Assembly: GCA_038503035.1 (NCBI GenBank)
Contig: JAVSML010001000.1
Coordinates: 992,397-1,056,396, forward strand
Reading direction: 5' to 3'
Source of the DNA: Crocodylus rhombifer
Lineage: Eukaryota > Chordata > Crocodylia > Crocodylidae
DNA length: 64,000 nt
The notes under the pieces were generated by a model. It saw nothing but the letters and a program-made list of their open reading frames with translations. It did not search any database and had not been told where the DNA came from. Shown piece after piece: positions 36,467-47,190 of the stretch (position 1 is the stretch's first letter; every line of letters starts with the position of its first letter). A program made the translations under genes and the position numbers.

Positions 36467-36974
36467 GGAAGTATGTCTGCATGTGCCCCTGTACTGTGCA
36501 GTCATTTAGTACTTGCTTCAGTATTGTGCAGTCCCAGAGGTGCATGATGGTTTTGACCTGCTACATCACTGTAGTGATTAGTTACAGTGACATAGCATTG
36601 GTTTGTGCCTGTTGATGTTAAGTTGCTGTAGCCATAAATGACTGGTGCCTCCTGAGACTGGGAGGTCAGGGGCACCATGATGGCAAGTGAGGCCTGCCCA
36701 CAGCCGGCAGTGGTATTGGCAATAGTGGGGGGGAGTGGCAAGCGGTGAGTGAGGACTGCCTGAAGATACCACCAACCACATCAGTGGTGGGGGAAGGGGG
36801 TAGCTAGCTGTAACTGCCTTCAGAAGCCAGTGTTGGCTTCAGCAGTAGCTAATCACGGGGGGGCACATGATCCCTCACCCCCATGTCCCTCCTACACATT
36901 GCCTATGGCTGTAGCAATGAGCTATGTCACGATATCTCATTGTTACAGGAGCATAGTGTCTCACGTAGATGCAC
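36467..36974. mobile_element. MITE of the ACTGCACAGTA family inserted in a LINE (copy)
   Basis: The right end, on the minus strand, is GGGTGCATCTACGTGAGACA, the family terminus. The left end is degraded (GTCTGCATGTGCCCCTGTAC) but followed at once by TGTGCAGTCATTTAGTACTTGC, half of the family hairpin. At 508 bp it is longer than other copies, with a GC-rich centre (36640-36880). LINE-derived sequence flanks both sides in the expected order, so the MITE landed in the LINE after the LINE inserted. Confidence 0.65.
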
Positions 36975-37269
36975 CCACAGAACAGGGAATGACCAACTAA
37001 GCTGGAATATTACAGTAAAGGTTGTATAAACAGGAGTATCACTTGGAACTCAAGGGACATGATTCTTCCACTCTATTCAGCACTAGTGAGGCCTCACCTT
37101 TAGTTCTGTGTCCTGTTGTGGGCCCTATACTTCAAGAAGGATGTGGACAGTTGGGAAAGATAGTGGAGAGCAAAAAAAAGTGACCGGGGTCTGAGAAGCA
37201 AAATTTATGAGGAAAAGCTGAAAGAACTAGGGTCATTTAGCCTAGAGAAAAGAAGAATGAAGGGGGGAT

Positions 37270-37515
37270 TTGATAACAGTTTTCAAAAACCCGGAGGGTA
37301 ATTATAGAGAGGGTGGTGATGTGGTTCTAAGGGACAAGACTAGGAGTAGTGGCTTCAAGCTGCAGCATGGAAAATTTAGTTTGGAGATTAGGAAGAAATT
37401 ACTGACTATGAGGGTAATCAAGCCTTGGAACAGACTGTCTAGAGAAACTGTGGAATCCCCATCCTTTAGAGTTTTCAAGAGCAGGTTAGACAGAACCTTG
37501 TTTAGGATGGTTTAG
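37270..37515 (+). pseudogene. CR1-type ORF2 C-terminus
   Basis: An 81-codon frame ends in ESPSFRVFKSRLDRTLFRMV. It corresponds to the C-terminal NNGHKL...RLDIRKNYFTVR...WNQLPREVV...FKRRLD block of the CR1 copies elsewhere in the window: KLQHGKFSLEIRKKLLTMRV, then PWNRLSRETV. The ATG is internal to the element frame. Upstream coding (37080-37230) is full of stops. Confidence 0.7.
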
Positions 37516-37653
37516 TCAGGGATGTCCCTATCTTGATCAGGCTGGACTAGATGGCTTCATGAAGTCTGTTCTAGCTTTATTTTTCTTTGATCCTATTATC
37601 CTATTTATATTAAAAACTGCACAAAGCACAGTTTAAGCAATGCTATTCTGGCA

Positions 37654-38905
37654 TGTAGCAGAGGCCCCTAACTCCTGCTACATGAAAAGTAGGGAGCCAT
37701 CACCAAAGATCTGCAGTTAAGTAGGCAACTAGGCAGGGGTTAAAGAACAGCAGGGAGGAAAGCACCATCTATGGCTCAGGGCTTAAGCTGCAACACATGA
37801 GAGCAGACTGACTGACTACCCAGGTGACTGGAGAAGGCAAAGCCCCAGCCCATTAAAAGCATGGCTCCTGGATCTCGCTGGAAGCAGAACTCCCGCTGGC
37901 AGCAAAGGTGAAAGAAGGAAACTCAACCAACTAGGTATATGAGAAACTGCTACAGAGCTACTAGCCAAATGTAGGAGGTGGCTGAGGACCCAGGGAGACC
38001 CAGAAGGGGTTTATCTATAGTGGGCACAGAGTAACACTAGAGGACTGGGTATAGCTGTTAGCATGGAAAAGAGCCAGAGGGGTGCCTGAGGGTCATGCCA
38101 GATTTTGAACCCTGCAAGAGACAGAAGCAGGCTGAGGCTGAAGGGGGCAAGGGTTTGACCCTGAGAGGAGACCCTCTTAGCCTCAGACAGAGGGCACCTG
38201 AGGCCAAGAGGATGGGAGCCTGATCCCAGAGGGAGCAACAGGGGAGGCCTGAGGGTGAGAGGGCCAGAACCTGAGCCCAGAGGGGTTGACAGAAGCAGTC
38301 TGAGGCTGAGAAGGTCAAAGCCTGAGCCCAAAGGAGGCAACAGGGGCAGTATGAGGTCCTCTGCCTCTCACAGAGGGTGACAGAGGTGTCCAGAGGTAGA
38401 TAAGAGGCTGAGACTGAAAGTCCAGGTCAGAGCCAGTCAGTTTAGGCTACCAGTCTATACCCAGAGTAACCTGTAGGATAAGTCTAAGCCTATGCAAGAA
38501 GGTAAACAGCAACAGTGAAACCTGTGAGGGATGGACATGACTGTAGGGTGGAAGGAGGCTATGAATTCAGCCCTCAAGGCAATTGGGGCCAGAGGAGTCT
38601 GAGCCACAGCCCCCCTTCCCCCACAAGAAAACAATGACTGCACAGTGAGGTAGGAGCCCCAGGCTGAGAGACAGGGACACAGACTGTGTTTCAGGGTTGG
38701 AGGCCCAAGTCAAGTCCACAGAACACTAGGAAGAGCACTCAGAGCACACCAGCCTCTAAGGACAGCCTCCCCTCTTTATTAATAGCATTAAGGTGTGGCA
38801 GGTAAGGCACCAGGGCGGTACCCTATGAGGCTGGTGTAAGAGCCTGGCAGGACTAAGGCAGCCACCAGCAGGTACCAAGGCCAACCTAGTCCACATCCTA
38901 CTAAA
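37654..38905 (+). mobile_element. Probable solo LTR with TGGCA duplication and internal minisatellite
   Basis: The block starts TGTAGCAGAGGCCCC and ends near CACATCCTACTAAA. It is flanked by TGGCA at 37649-37653 and 38906-38910, a likely 5-bp target duplication. A TATA-like ATTAAAAG sits at 37852-37859, about 200 bp in, as in an LTR U3 region. The right terminus does not end in a clean CA, so one or a few bases may have changed. The centre holds a 51-bp minisatellite (38107-38375). No retroviral coding region is next to it. Orientation comes from the TATA-like box. Confidence 0.5.
38107..38375 (+). repeat. 51-bp minisatellite, about 5 units
   Basis: Units begin GAACCCTGC, GACCCTGAG, GATCCCAGAG, GAGCCCAGAG and GAGCCCAAAG. 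The third and fourth units are exactly 51 bp each. Because 51 is a multiple of three, the minus strand keeps a 17-residue repeated frame (PLGSG motif), which explains the chance open frame at 38011-38340. Confidence 0.75.
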
Positions 38906-38910
38906 TGGCA

Positions 38911-40700
38911 TCTCCCAAGTTCTGAGTGCTTTGTAAATATATTGCCATTTTGTGTCTGCATGGGTTGTATGAATTTGTTATATCTAATATCTCAAGATAT
39001 CAGGTATAAATTGTTTCTAGGAAGCCTTCTGAATTAAAAATGTTGTCATTTGGTCTACTAATTTGTGTGTTTTAGATTTATACAATATATTTTTGTGGCT
39101 TTTGTATTAAATACATTAATCTATCTATCTTTCTTTATACATGCAAATTGCTTAACCATGTATTAGGAAAAAATATTTAATAATAAATACAATGAACCAC
39201 CAAACTATTCTAGAGAATGGAGGGACAGAGAGGACAACCTCCCCCTCCCCCACAAAGAAAAAAACAAAGCCTTAATAAAATTCCTGCCTTAATTGAAAAA
39301 GCTTTAAGGAAAAGATGCCGAGAATACTGATTTCTGATTAGTAACAATATTAACATATTTTCCATTTTGATTTGGCTAAAGTTCTGTAAAGACTGAATGG
39401 AAGTGCCCTACAGAACATCAGACAGACAAAGACTACTAATATGTAAAGGAGTACAGATCCTTTGGTAAGGGTTTGTACCCTTTATAAAAAATTAACATCA
39501 GGTTAAATGTTCTTAGCACAAATTTTAAACACTTCTCAATTTATCATCAGTCTTCGGTCGATTTAGAGGATGGATTATAATGGCTACTCTGAATGTTAAA
39601 ATGTCTTTGCCGAGAAAATAAAATTACTGCAGTACTGTAGGCATGTATAGATCATACAGGTTGAAGAAAATGGTATTAAAAATGACAGCATACCAAGTAT
39701 TTTGATTTAAAAAAATGTAACAGGCTCCTTCAGTATGCACACTGTTTTACACAGTAATTACAACTCTTCAAGGATGTCATTCTTAAAAATTCATTTGAGT
39801 CATTTTCTTAACAAATACTAATTGAAGATTTTCCTTTTTAATACATTGGCTTGATTTTCTCCTTCATACAATTATTGTTGTTTTTTAAATTTAAAAAGTC
39901 ATGCAAATTAACAGCAGACTTTTAACAGAAAAATATTTTAAAATATTTAAGTCATAATGGTGCTAACACTACCATATCTATCATATGGCTTTAGCTACTA
40001 ATTTTAAGTACTGGCTCAACATTTTTGAACCCCTTATGATTAAATTTAGGCACTTAAAGAAAAGTGAACAGATATGTTCTATGAAATCTTAATGATACCA
40101 GAACTGTTTCAAAATTTTGATACTTTTGGGAGAGGGATGGATAGCACAGCTTTTCCACACCAGACCAGAGATATGGATGGGGTTTCTGCTACATAGGGTC
40201 CTATTGCCTTTTAGTATCCTGGCTTTACCTCCTGCTTAAGCAGAAGCAGAATGGTAGTTATTGAAGTACTTTATAAAGTACTTTATATGGCAGAAATACA
40301 AAAGAGAACATAGATTCACTATATTTAAAATGTGTCCCCTGGAAATCCCCAGGATTTCTACTATGTAGCACTAGTGAGACAAAAGCACCTGCTTTTAGCC
40401 TCTCAGCCTTTGCTTAACAGTGTAGGATTCTACTGAAGCACAGAATCCCTTGAAGCACTAATTATCTTATACCTGGCATCACTTCTACCTGCCTCAAACA
40501 AAAGGGCATATTTCAAAAAGGAGCCATTAGTCACAGCAGCTACTATGTGCTGAACAGCTAATGTCCTTGTGCTGCATTTTTGGAATTGTCTGCAAAGCAA
40601 AATGTTAAGAAATGGCATGGTTCCACAGCTGGAAAGGTACTAACAAATGGTGGAAGTATTATAGATGTAAGTGTTCCAAGATCTCAGGAGTACACTCCTG
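38911..40700. other. No gene recognised
   Basis: A+T-rich DNA. A perfect 20-bp palindrome at 40264-40283 is listed separately. No exon-like frame. Confidence 0.5.
40264..40283. repeat. Perfect 20-bp palindrome
   Basis: AAGTACTTTATAAAGTACTT equals its own reverse complement. It has a TTTATAAA core and no transposon ends around it. Possibly chance in A+T-rich DNA, but longer than expected for a random site. Confidence 0.8.
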
Positions 40701-41060
40701 GGCTAGGTACAGACAGTCAAAAAGTATGAGATTGAATCAATTTAAACTTTTCAGGTTAGTCTAAGATGAGTAGATTGAACCCATAAGCAAGTGAACAGAC
40801 TTTCACTTTTGTTTCCAGAAATGCAACCTATTTCAGCCCAGGCCAGAAGGTGGGAAGTACTAGAGCATGCCTCCCTGCTTATCTGGAGTAGACGGGTTGG
40901 GTCAAGGCTAGTCCTCCTATCCTGAGAGGGAAGGTTTGAGGGACAGGTGCAAAGCATCCTGGGATGTTGGGGAACAGTGAGTTAACTTGATTTGGGAGGA
41001 TCTGGAGTAGAACTTCAATAAACTGATTTATGTTAAATCAGTTAAGTGTGATACCACATC
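40701..41060. mobile_element. DNA transposon end, GGCTAGG-CAGACA type
   Basis: It starts GGCTAGGTACAGACAGTC followed by AAAAAG. This matches 21 of 24 bases of the right terminus of the element at 47191-49263 read inward (GGCTAGGGGCAGACATTC, AAAAAG). The interior (ATTGAATCAATTTAAAC, AGATTGAACCC, and TTAAATCAGTTAAGTGTG near 41032-41049) differs from the other copies. The right end was not identified. Probably a related family using the same transposase. Confidence 0.5.
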
Positions 41061-41251
41061 CATCGAGGTTTATTCTGTTACAGACTTTACAATTTCTCAT
41101 CCATTCTGTGACATGGCAAGGCATCTATATATTTATAAATAACAGCTAAATCTTCTGTTTCATACCTAACTTGAATGACTCAGCTAAGGGCTGGGAACTT
41201 CATAAAAGAAAGTAAATAGAGCTTCTGGTGGCTGGAGTAAATACTGCAACT

Positions 41252-41560
41252 GTGGGTGCATCTATACAAGAAGCTATTGTGCAGTGGTTACCGCACATTT
41301 ACTCAGTACTTGCGTTTACTAAATAATGCACAGTGGTTAATGTGCATTTTATTTAGTGCTTGTATAAGCAAGCACTAAATAAATATGGAGTAACTGGAAT
41401 TACAGTGCAGTAGCACCAATGAATGCTTTTTAAATGATACTACTGCACAGTGGCTTAATACTACTACACAGTAGCGTCTCTACACATTTTTTGCCACATG
41501 ATGCTACTGTGCAGTAGTATCAAGGCTATTCCATAGTCAGTATCTCAAGTAGACACCCAC
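41252..41560. mobile_element. MITE of the ACTGCACAGTA family (copy)
   Basis: A 309-bp element with ends GTGGGTGCATCTATACAAG and, on the minus strand, GTGGGTGTCTACTTGAGATA. It contains several TACTGCACAGT words and a perfect 15-bp hairpin: TTTATTTAGTGCTTG at 41348-41362, loop TATAAG, complement at 41369-41383. The stem carries a paired change relative to copy 3 (GTGCTTG with CAAGCAC, instead of GTACTTG with CAAGTAC). Confidence 0.72.
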
Positions 41561-41696
41561 TATCTATCTCAATATTTCATATGGTGTAATATATTAGGGG
41601 AAAATCTATGGCAAAAACTGTTTTTTCAGCTCTTCCTCTAAGTCCTTTCTTACTTTAAAGCCTCTCTGAATATGACTGCTTGGGTTGCCACTAAGG

Positions 41697-41870
41697 GCCT
41701 TGTTACACATTAATTTTAGATGGTTCCTGGAGGTCTTAACCCATAGATTGTCCAAACATTAAATGTGAAACTAGTTTTAAGCACACTACATGGCTTAAAG
41801 TTACAATACTCCAGGGCAGTTTTATCTCTGACCTATGTGACCTAGATTGTGTTCCTTTAATGTGTGAGTA
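41697..41870. mobile_element. MITE end related to the 15065 element
   Basis: GGGCCTTGTTACACATTA followed by ATTTTAGATGGTTCCTGGAG and CTTAACCC matches the right end of the 15065-15345 MITE read inward. A possible decayed partner end is TTTAATGTGTGAG near 41857. Boundaries to the right are uncertain. Confidence 0.45.
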
Positions 41871-42644
41871 CTTTCAAGTTGCAGTCCTGCAGTATCCCAG
41901 GGTGCACTGTCCCCTCCACCAGTCTCCTCTTCTGTGTGGACAAACTTTCGATCCTCTGAACCCTACTGCTTAGGAAGCAGTTCTTGCACTAAGCCAACTC
42001 CCCCTTCCATCTCCAGGGGTTTGACCTTCCCACCCCCCCAGAGTGGAACCCTGTGTGAACAGCCTGCAGAGCACATGACAGCTAGCCATGTTGCAGGTAT
42101 AGGAGTAGGGTCTCTGGGGTGGGGTTGTGTGGAAGGGAACAAGGTAGGTGTCCAGATCAGGTTGCTATAAGCTGCGGCTTCCTCGCAGGGCAGGAGCAGT
42201 AGCTCCTCCAAAAGTTCCTTCCTCCACCGCTTCCTACCTCCCAGCCACCCCAGGAAGAACAACCAATACCCCTACACCTTAATCCCAAATCCTAATTTAT
42301 TAAAGTATGAGATCTTGTTTAATTTACTAAATTCTTTTTAAATTCTTTTTTTTTTCTTTATCCTTCAGTGGCTGATGTTCTTCATTTCACCACTTTATCC
42401 CACCACCACCATTTCCTTTCCACCTCCCATTTCATTACCCATTCCATCCCATTAACTCTTCAACTCCTAGCTTCCTTAGCCCGCTCCAGCCCTCCAACTC
42501 ATCTCTCATACCAGCCCCCCAAAATAAGGATAGGAGTCTATTCTAGCTCACCACCTCTGTAGTTACAACTCACAGCAGAAGTTCCTAGTTAGGACCCTGT
42601 TTGCCATTACTACAGTGGCAAGTCACAACTGTGGAAGTGGGGGA
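41871..42644. other. No gene recognised
   Basis: A mixed-composition stretch; 41890-42260 is C-rich and gives overlapping frames on both strands without motifs. 42340-42540 is pyrimidine-rich. Confidence 0.45.
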
Positions 42645-42649
42645 CAGTT

Positions 42650-42945
42650 AGGGCATGTCTACATTTGCAATGAATGTGCCTTAAAGTTATTGAACATTAA
42701 AATAAGGTGCAGTAAACTGTACCCAGGAATACATCTACATATTCCCATACACTGGGAGCAAATTTGTTCCCACTGGGAGCAGTGGAGTCTTGAGCTGCTT
42801 GCCCCCGGCCTGCCTTGCTCTATCCCACTGGAGCAGACAGGGGGAGCTCCAGACTCAATCATTGCCAGCCTTGGGCTGGCAGGGGTTACAAGGTCAGGCC
42901 TGGGTTCCAGGGCCAATGGAAAGTTGACAGTAGCATATATTTAGA
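42650..42945. repeat. MITE-like repeat, GGGCATGTCTACA end
   Basis: It begins GGGCATGTCTACATTTGCAA. It contains AAGGTGCAGTAAACTG and then a segment (ACATCTACATATTCCC, GGGAGCAAATTTGTTCCCA) that resembles 29008-29060 in the composite element at 28967. A GC-rich core with GGGGGAGCTCC follows. The right end is not defined. Confidence 0.45.
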
Positions 42946-44104
42946 TCCATAAATGTCCTAAAAGAGGTGTGTCTTGCATCTTCAGTTTAAAAAAAAAAAA
43001 AGTGGAAAATGCATACAAATATCTCTGAATTAAACTTGTAGCATTGTATTTTCATCATGCAACTTGAATAGCACTCCCTGTTTCAGCACTTTCAGCTCAT
43101 CACAGCCTGTTCATCCCATCTTTTTCAAGCACGCAGACAGCAGCAAGAAGAAAAATAGAACAAAGCCACAATACAACATCAGAAAGATGCTGGAGCCAGT
43201 TAATCTTTTGGGGGAGGTGGGGTTTGTGCCAATTTATTACAGTTTCTGCAACACAAGGCCATCATCAAGATACCAGCATCAAGCCTGACATTTTGTCAGA
43301 ACACTGTCAAAGTATTATTTTTTTTTTGTAATTTTTAAAAACTGAATTGAAGATTCTTAATATATATTAACTGAATTGTGTTGAGACAGTACAGCTCCTT
43401 GAAAGGCTTCTTGTAGTTAAACAAATTTAAATATTTTCTTTTTTTCCCATAAGACTGAGTTAAGATTGCTTTCATTTACTCATTTATAAAATTGGTTAGA
43501 TTATCTATCATGGACCCATCATGACTCATTTGCCCATTAGGACTCATTCTTTTTTGGCCATATGTAAACTTTTTTGGTTATATCTGATAAACTAAAGCAC
43601 GACTGACTTGAAATTTTGAAAATCATGTATTTTGGTTTTGACTGATCTACAGAAAGATTGCTTGTGTGTGTACTGGTGGTGGCGTTTCCCTCTCTTTAAT
43701 AATAAAATATGACTGAAATTGCAATAATTTTTGCATTTTTTTTTCAATGTGCTGTTCTCTATGTGACACAATTTCAGCTGATTAAAACAATGGGGTAATA
43801 TCTGTGAATGGGCAACAAAAGAAACCATTAATATTTAGCTTCCTTCCCTGGTTTATATACTTCAGTAATTTTTAGAATAAAATTAGTTCTTAACAAGTGA
43901 ATACCCATTTTTATCTAATTAAAAACTCCGTTTATTGGCAAACACAATTACTAGCTCTTCATATCACTGCTCAAGCTCTTACATCTTTGAATAAACAAAT
44001 TAAAATATCAGTATAATTTGTAGACTGAACTTCAGATAAGTCTCTGTAAATGAATAAAAAGTACACCTTGACCCTGACACATTCCAAATATATTTACCCC
44101 CTAT
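42946..44104. other. No gene recognised
   Basis: A+T-rich DNA with poly-A and poly-T runs. No gene seen. Confidence 0.5.
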
Positions 44105-44566
44105 GGCTATGTTCAGACAAGTGCGAACATGCAGTATGCGGCATTGCAGGTCTGTCTGTGGCACTACAACCTACACATGCAGGCGTTCAACACCCTGCAC
44201 TGTTACCTTCAAGTGCAGGCATTTTGGGGGTGGGGCTCTTGGAGATCCCAGGGTCAAAAATCCCCTGCCATAAAAAATCAGGACAGCACATGTGGCAGCA
44301 GTGTGCACCGCCCAAAACGCGAGCCTTGACTGTCACAGCCATGTTTCAGCTGCTGGCCAGGCTCCCAGCTGCAGGAGTACCATGGCTGCAGTTCATCAAG
44401 ACCCCAGGACCCCATGTAAGGCTACTGGGGTCAGCACCATTGCTCCCCCACCCAGGGTAACTTTCCATGCCCCAGAGGCCCTGTGGCAGGGGCATTCCCC
44501 GGGGACAACTGCTGCTGCTTCTTGTCTCCAGGGAAACAAATGTCCACACTTGCATGGACATGGTCC
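44105..44566. mobile_element. 462-bp DNA transposon with CAAGTG inverted ends
   Basis: The left end GGCTATGTTCAGACAAGTGC continues GAACATG. The right end, on the minus strand, GGACCATGTCCATGCAAGTG continues TGGACAT. The two are imperfect inverted repeats of about 27 bp (GGNNCATGTNCANNCAAGTG core). The interior is GC-rich and carries chance open frames on both strands, the longest 136 codons, without any transposase motif. Non-autonomous; superfamily not determined. Confidence 0.6.
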
Positions 44567-47187
44567 TTGTGTCATTTTCTTTTGGTGTTAACTTAGCCAA
44601 AGAAAAGAAATATACACCTCAGCATGAATGTCAACCTGACTTCAGCATAGTCTTGCTATTTTCCCTGCAGAGATATCTGTCCCAGCACCTTGTTCCTTCT
44701 GCATAAGGACAGTCAGACCCTCCTTACTTAACACTAACAGGAACCATCAGATCTCACTTCCATGTGGTAATTTTGTATAACTTATTACAGAGCTCTACAG
44801 AACTACTAGTTTCATATGCGAAACCAAGACCAACACATCCCCACTCAACTAAGGTGCAAAATACCACCCAAAGAATAAGGGAAAGTATACAATACATCCA
44901 TTTACATACCAGAAATATAACTTACTTTATTTCTAAAACAAAAAAGGAAATTCTATTTTCACACAATTCTCCTAAGCAATAAAAAACAGAAGATCAGCAG
45001 AGAACCCTCAGTATACAGAAGCAGAATTACTTTGAGACAATCTTCCATGAGGCATCTGCAGGTTGTTAAGGATGCCTAATGCTCTCCATCTATCAATTGC
45101 TTTATTTTGGCTTTCAGCTATGCTTGTTATATTGTCTAAATGCAACAATCATTTTTCATTTTACATCAGAACACTGAAACTTAGGACAAAATGGAAATAA
45201 TCTGTGAGAAAATAACTAGGAGACTACAGAGCAAACATATTTTCACCTGCAGAAGGAATATTTCTCTGAAAGAGCATTTGTAAAAAAGAAAACATTAACA
45301 AAATCCATAGGCCTTCACAATTCAATTTTATATAGATTTTATTAGAATCTCTTCATGTGCAAAGAGAGGGAGAGTGAAAGAATGAATGGCTTTGTGTTTA
45401 GCCCTTTCTTTGAAATGTTATTGAGTTGCCCAACAAAAGGCCTTATCTTGAAATTAATCTCATCTTAATCAGACAGTACTCCCACTGACCTCAATGGTAG
45501 TTTTGCCTGAGTTAGGTCTCAGTAAAAGGATACCTCACAAACAAATAAAGACACTGTCCATGCTCAGACAGGTGGACAGTCTTGATTCAATGTGACAAGT
45601 GAAGCTCACACTGTAGAAGGGGACAAAGGAGGGGGAAGAGAAGGTCAAGTATCACAATAAGATGACAGGAAGCTATCTGAAAGGCGATGTAAAGAAAATG
45701 AGAGATGAAAGACTGAGGGCAGGAGGTAAATCCAGACTGAATTAATATATTTGAAAGTTGTCGTATAGATGTGCAAAGAAAAAAAAAAACAGAAAAAAAA
45801 GAGAGAGAATGGAACCAAGATGCCCTTCTCTTAGACATCCCTATCCAGTCTGCATTGCATTAACCTTTGGATCTTATCTGAACGTTAGCTACTCTTGAAT
45901 CTCCCTTTAACATTACACTGTGAAACAATGGCCATTTTTCCTTTTAAACATTATAAATCTAGGATTTCAGAAGTCAAGAATATTTTTTTAAAATTCAAAT
46001 ACATTAAAGAATGAAAACACACCATCGACACCAAAGCATTTTACACTATCTTGTTGTGACATCATGCAATAACCCATAATAACAGTGATTAAGGCATTTT
46101 AGTGTTTGTGGTCCCAGATTACACAAATTTTTCAGCCACACTGGATTTTCTTTCCTTATTACTTCCTACCTTGGTGTCACTATAGGGGAAAGGTTGTCTG
46201 AGTGCTGTACCTGCCCTTAATGTATTGGGACTTTTTCAGATATTAAATATTTCTTGGGTTTGTAATTTTTTGTTTTACAATAATTGTGAAGTCCACATAA
46301 TATTTTTTACTCTAAATTACTGCCATAGGTTCCCAAACTTAACCATAACTTAACATAGTTTTTTGTCTTAGAATTTAAATTGAGATTTTAATAGCTTCTG
46401 TGAAACACTGAACTCTTAAGAGCTTAGTTTATTTAAAGTGAGAACACTGAATTAACATTCAGTCTCACCTAAGCCCACAAAGGCAAAAAATTCAAGAGTT
46501 AAGGCAGCTCATGCAGTTGTACCTCATTATTATAACAGCATGAGAAGAGCATGCGTAACTGTGCCTGCCTATACCTGAAACGACGACTGAATAAGGGACA
46601 TTAGATACTTAAAAGCACATCTTCATAGCCTGAGCTAAAGCAAACCAGCAAAAGTCAGCCATGCAAATCCTACTCAGCACCTATCTGTATGCTTGGTAGA
46701 CAAAACACCTTTGTAAATATGGCCCTACTTCTCTGAGTTGAAAGACAAGCAGACTCATGAACCTCTTGTTTGGATCTGCCACCAGAGGACAAAGTCTCAG
46801 ACTCTCCATTTGAACATGAATTTGAACATTCTGGAACTCCCTAATTCTAAAACATAACTACATTGGGGGGTGGGGGGGATGATTTATAGCACAACCATAG
46901 AGTCTTACTATGCCTTAATATGTTACATGTCCAACAGAGAAGGAATATAGATAATTACTGATATTCCTCTCAGGAAAATTACATTTCAAGGCTCCAGGGT
47001 TGCCTTGTGTTCAGACTGACTGAAGACAGAAAGTTGCCAGGACGGGGCCACAGATCCTTAGTCATCAGCTGGTCAGTGTAAGTGCTGTCCCTCCTCCCTT
47101 TCTTCTGTCTGAATACATCTTGTATGCCTTCATATCTCTGCCCCCAGCACATCTCCTTTTTGGCTAGCTTTACACTGGTGGAGATTC
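44567..47187. other. No gene recognised
   Basis: About 2.6 kb of mostly A+T-rich DNA with no supported gene or transposon terminus. It has small purine runs near 45780-45810 and a short G run near 46865. Confidence 0.5.
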
Positions 47188-47190
47188 TTA

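Larger units (their letters stand above)
35640..37605 (+). mobile_element. Plus-strand CR1-type LINE relic, split by a MITE
   Basis: Three blocks lie in element order. 35720-36060 resembles the linker between endonuclease and reverse transcriptase (KAKVFNVFIYFIFTNRGTYQ). 36328-36466 resembles the thumb region (QDDLDRPQKC, RFSKDKCKVLPL). 36976-37605 resembles the C-terminal region and 3' end (LFSTSEASP, then KLQHGKFSLEIRKKLLTMRV). The core reverse transcriptase between 36065 and 36310 is deleted. A MITE at 36467-36974 interrupts it. The 3' part (GACTAGATGGCTTCATGAAG, then CTGTTCTAGC) fits a CR1/L3-type 3' UTR. Many stops; an old copy. Confidence 0.75.

Noticed and set aside
38011..38340. Minus-strand frame with a PLGSG-like repeat
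   Set aside because: It is produced by the 51-bp minisatellite, whose unit length is a multiple of three. There is no sign of a real repeat protein.
38107..38375. CRISPR-like array
   Set aside because: The units are contiguous and diverged, without unique spacers, and the genome is a vertebrate one; it is a minisatellite.
44050..44460. Plus-strand frame of 136 codons
   Set aside because: It crosses the left end of a non-autonomous DNA transposon and overlaps other frames in the same GC-rich core.
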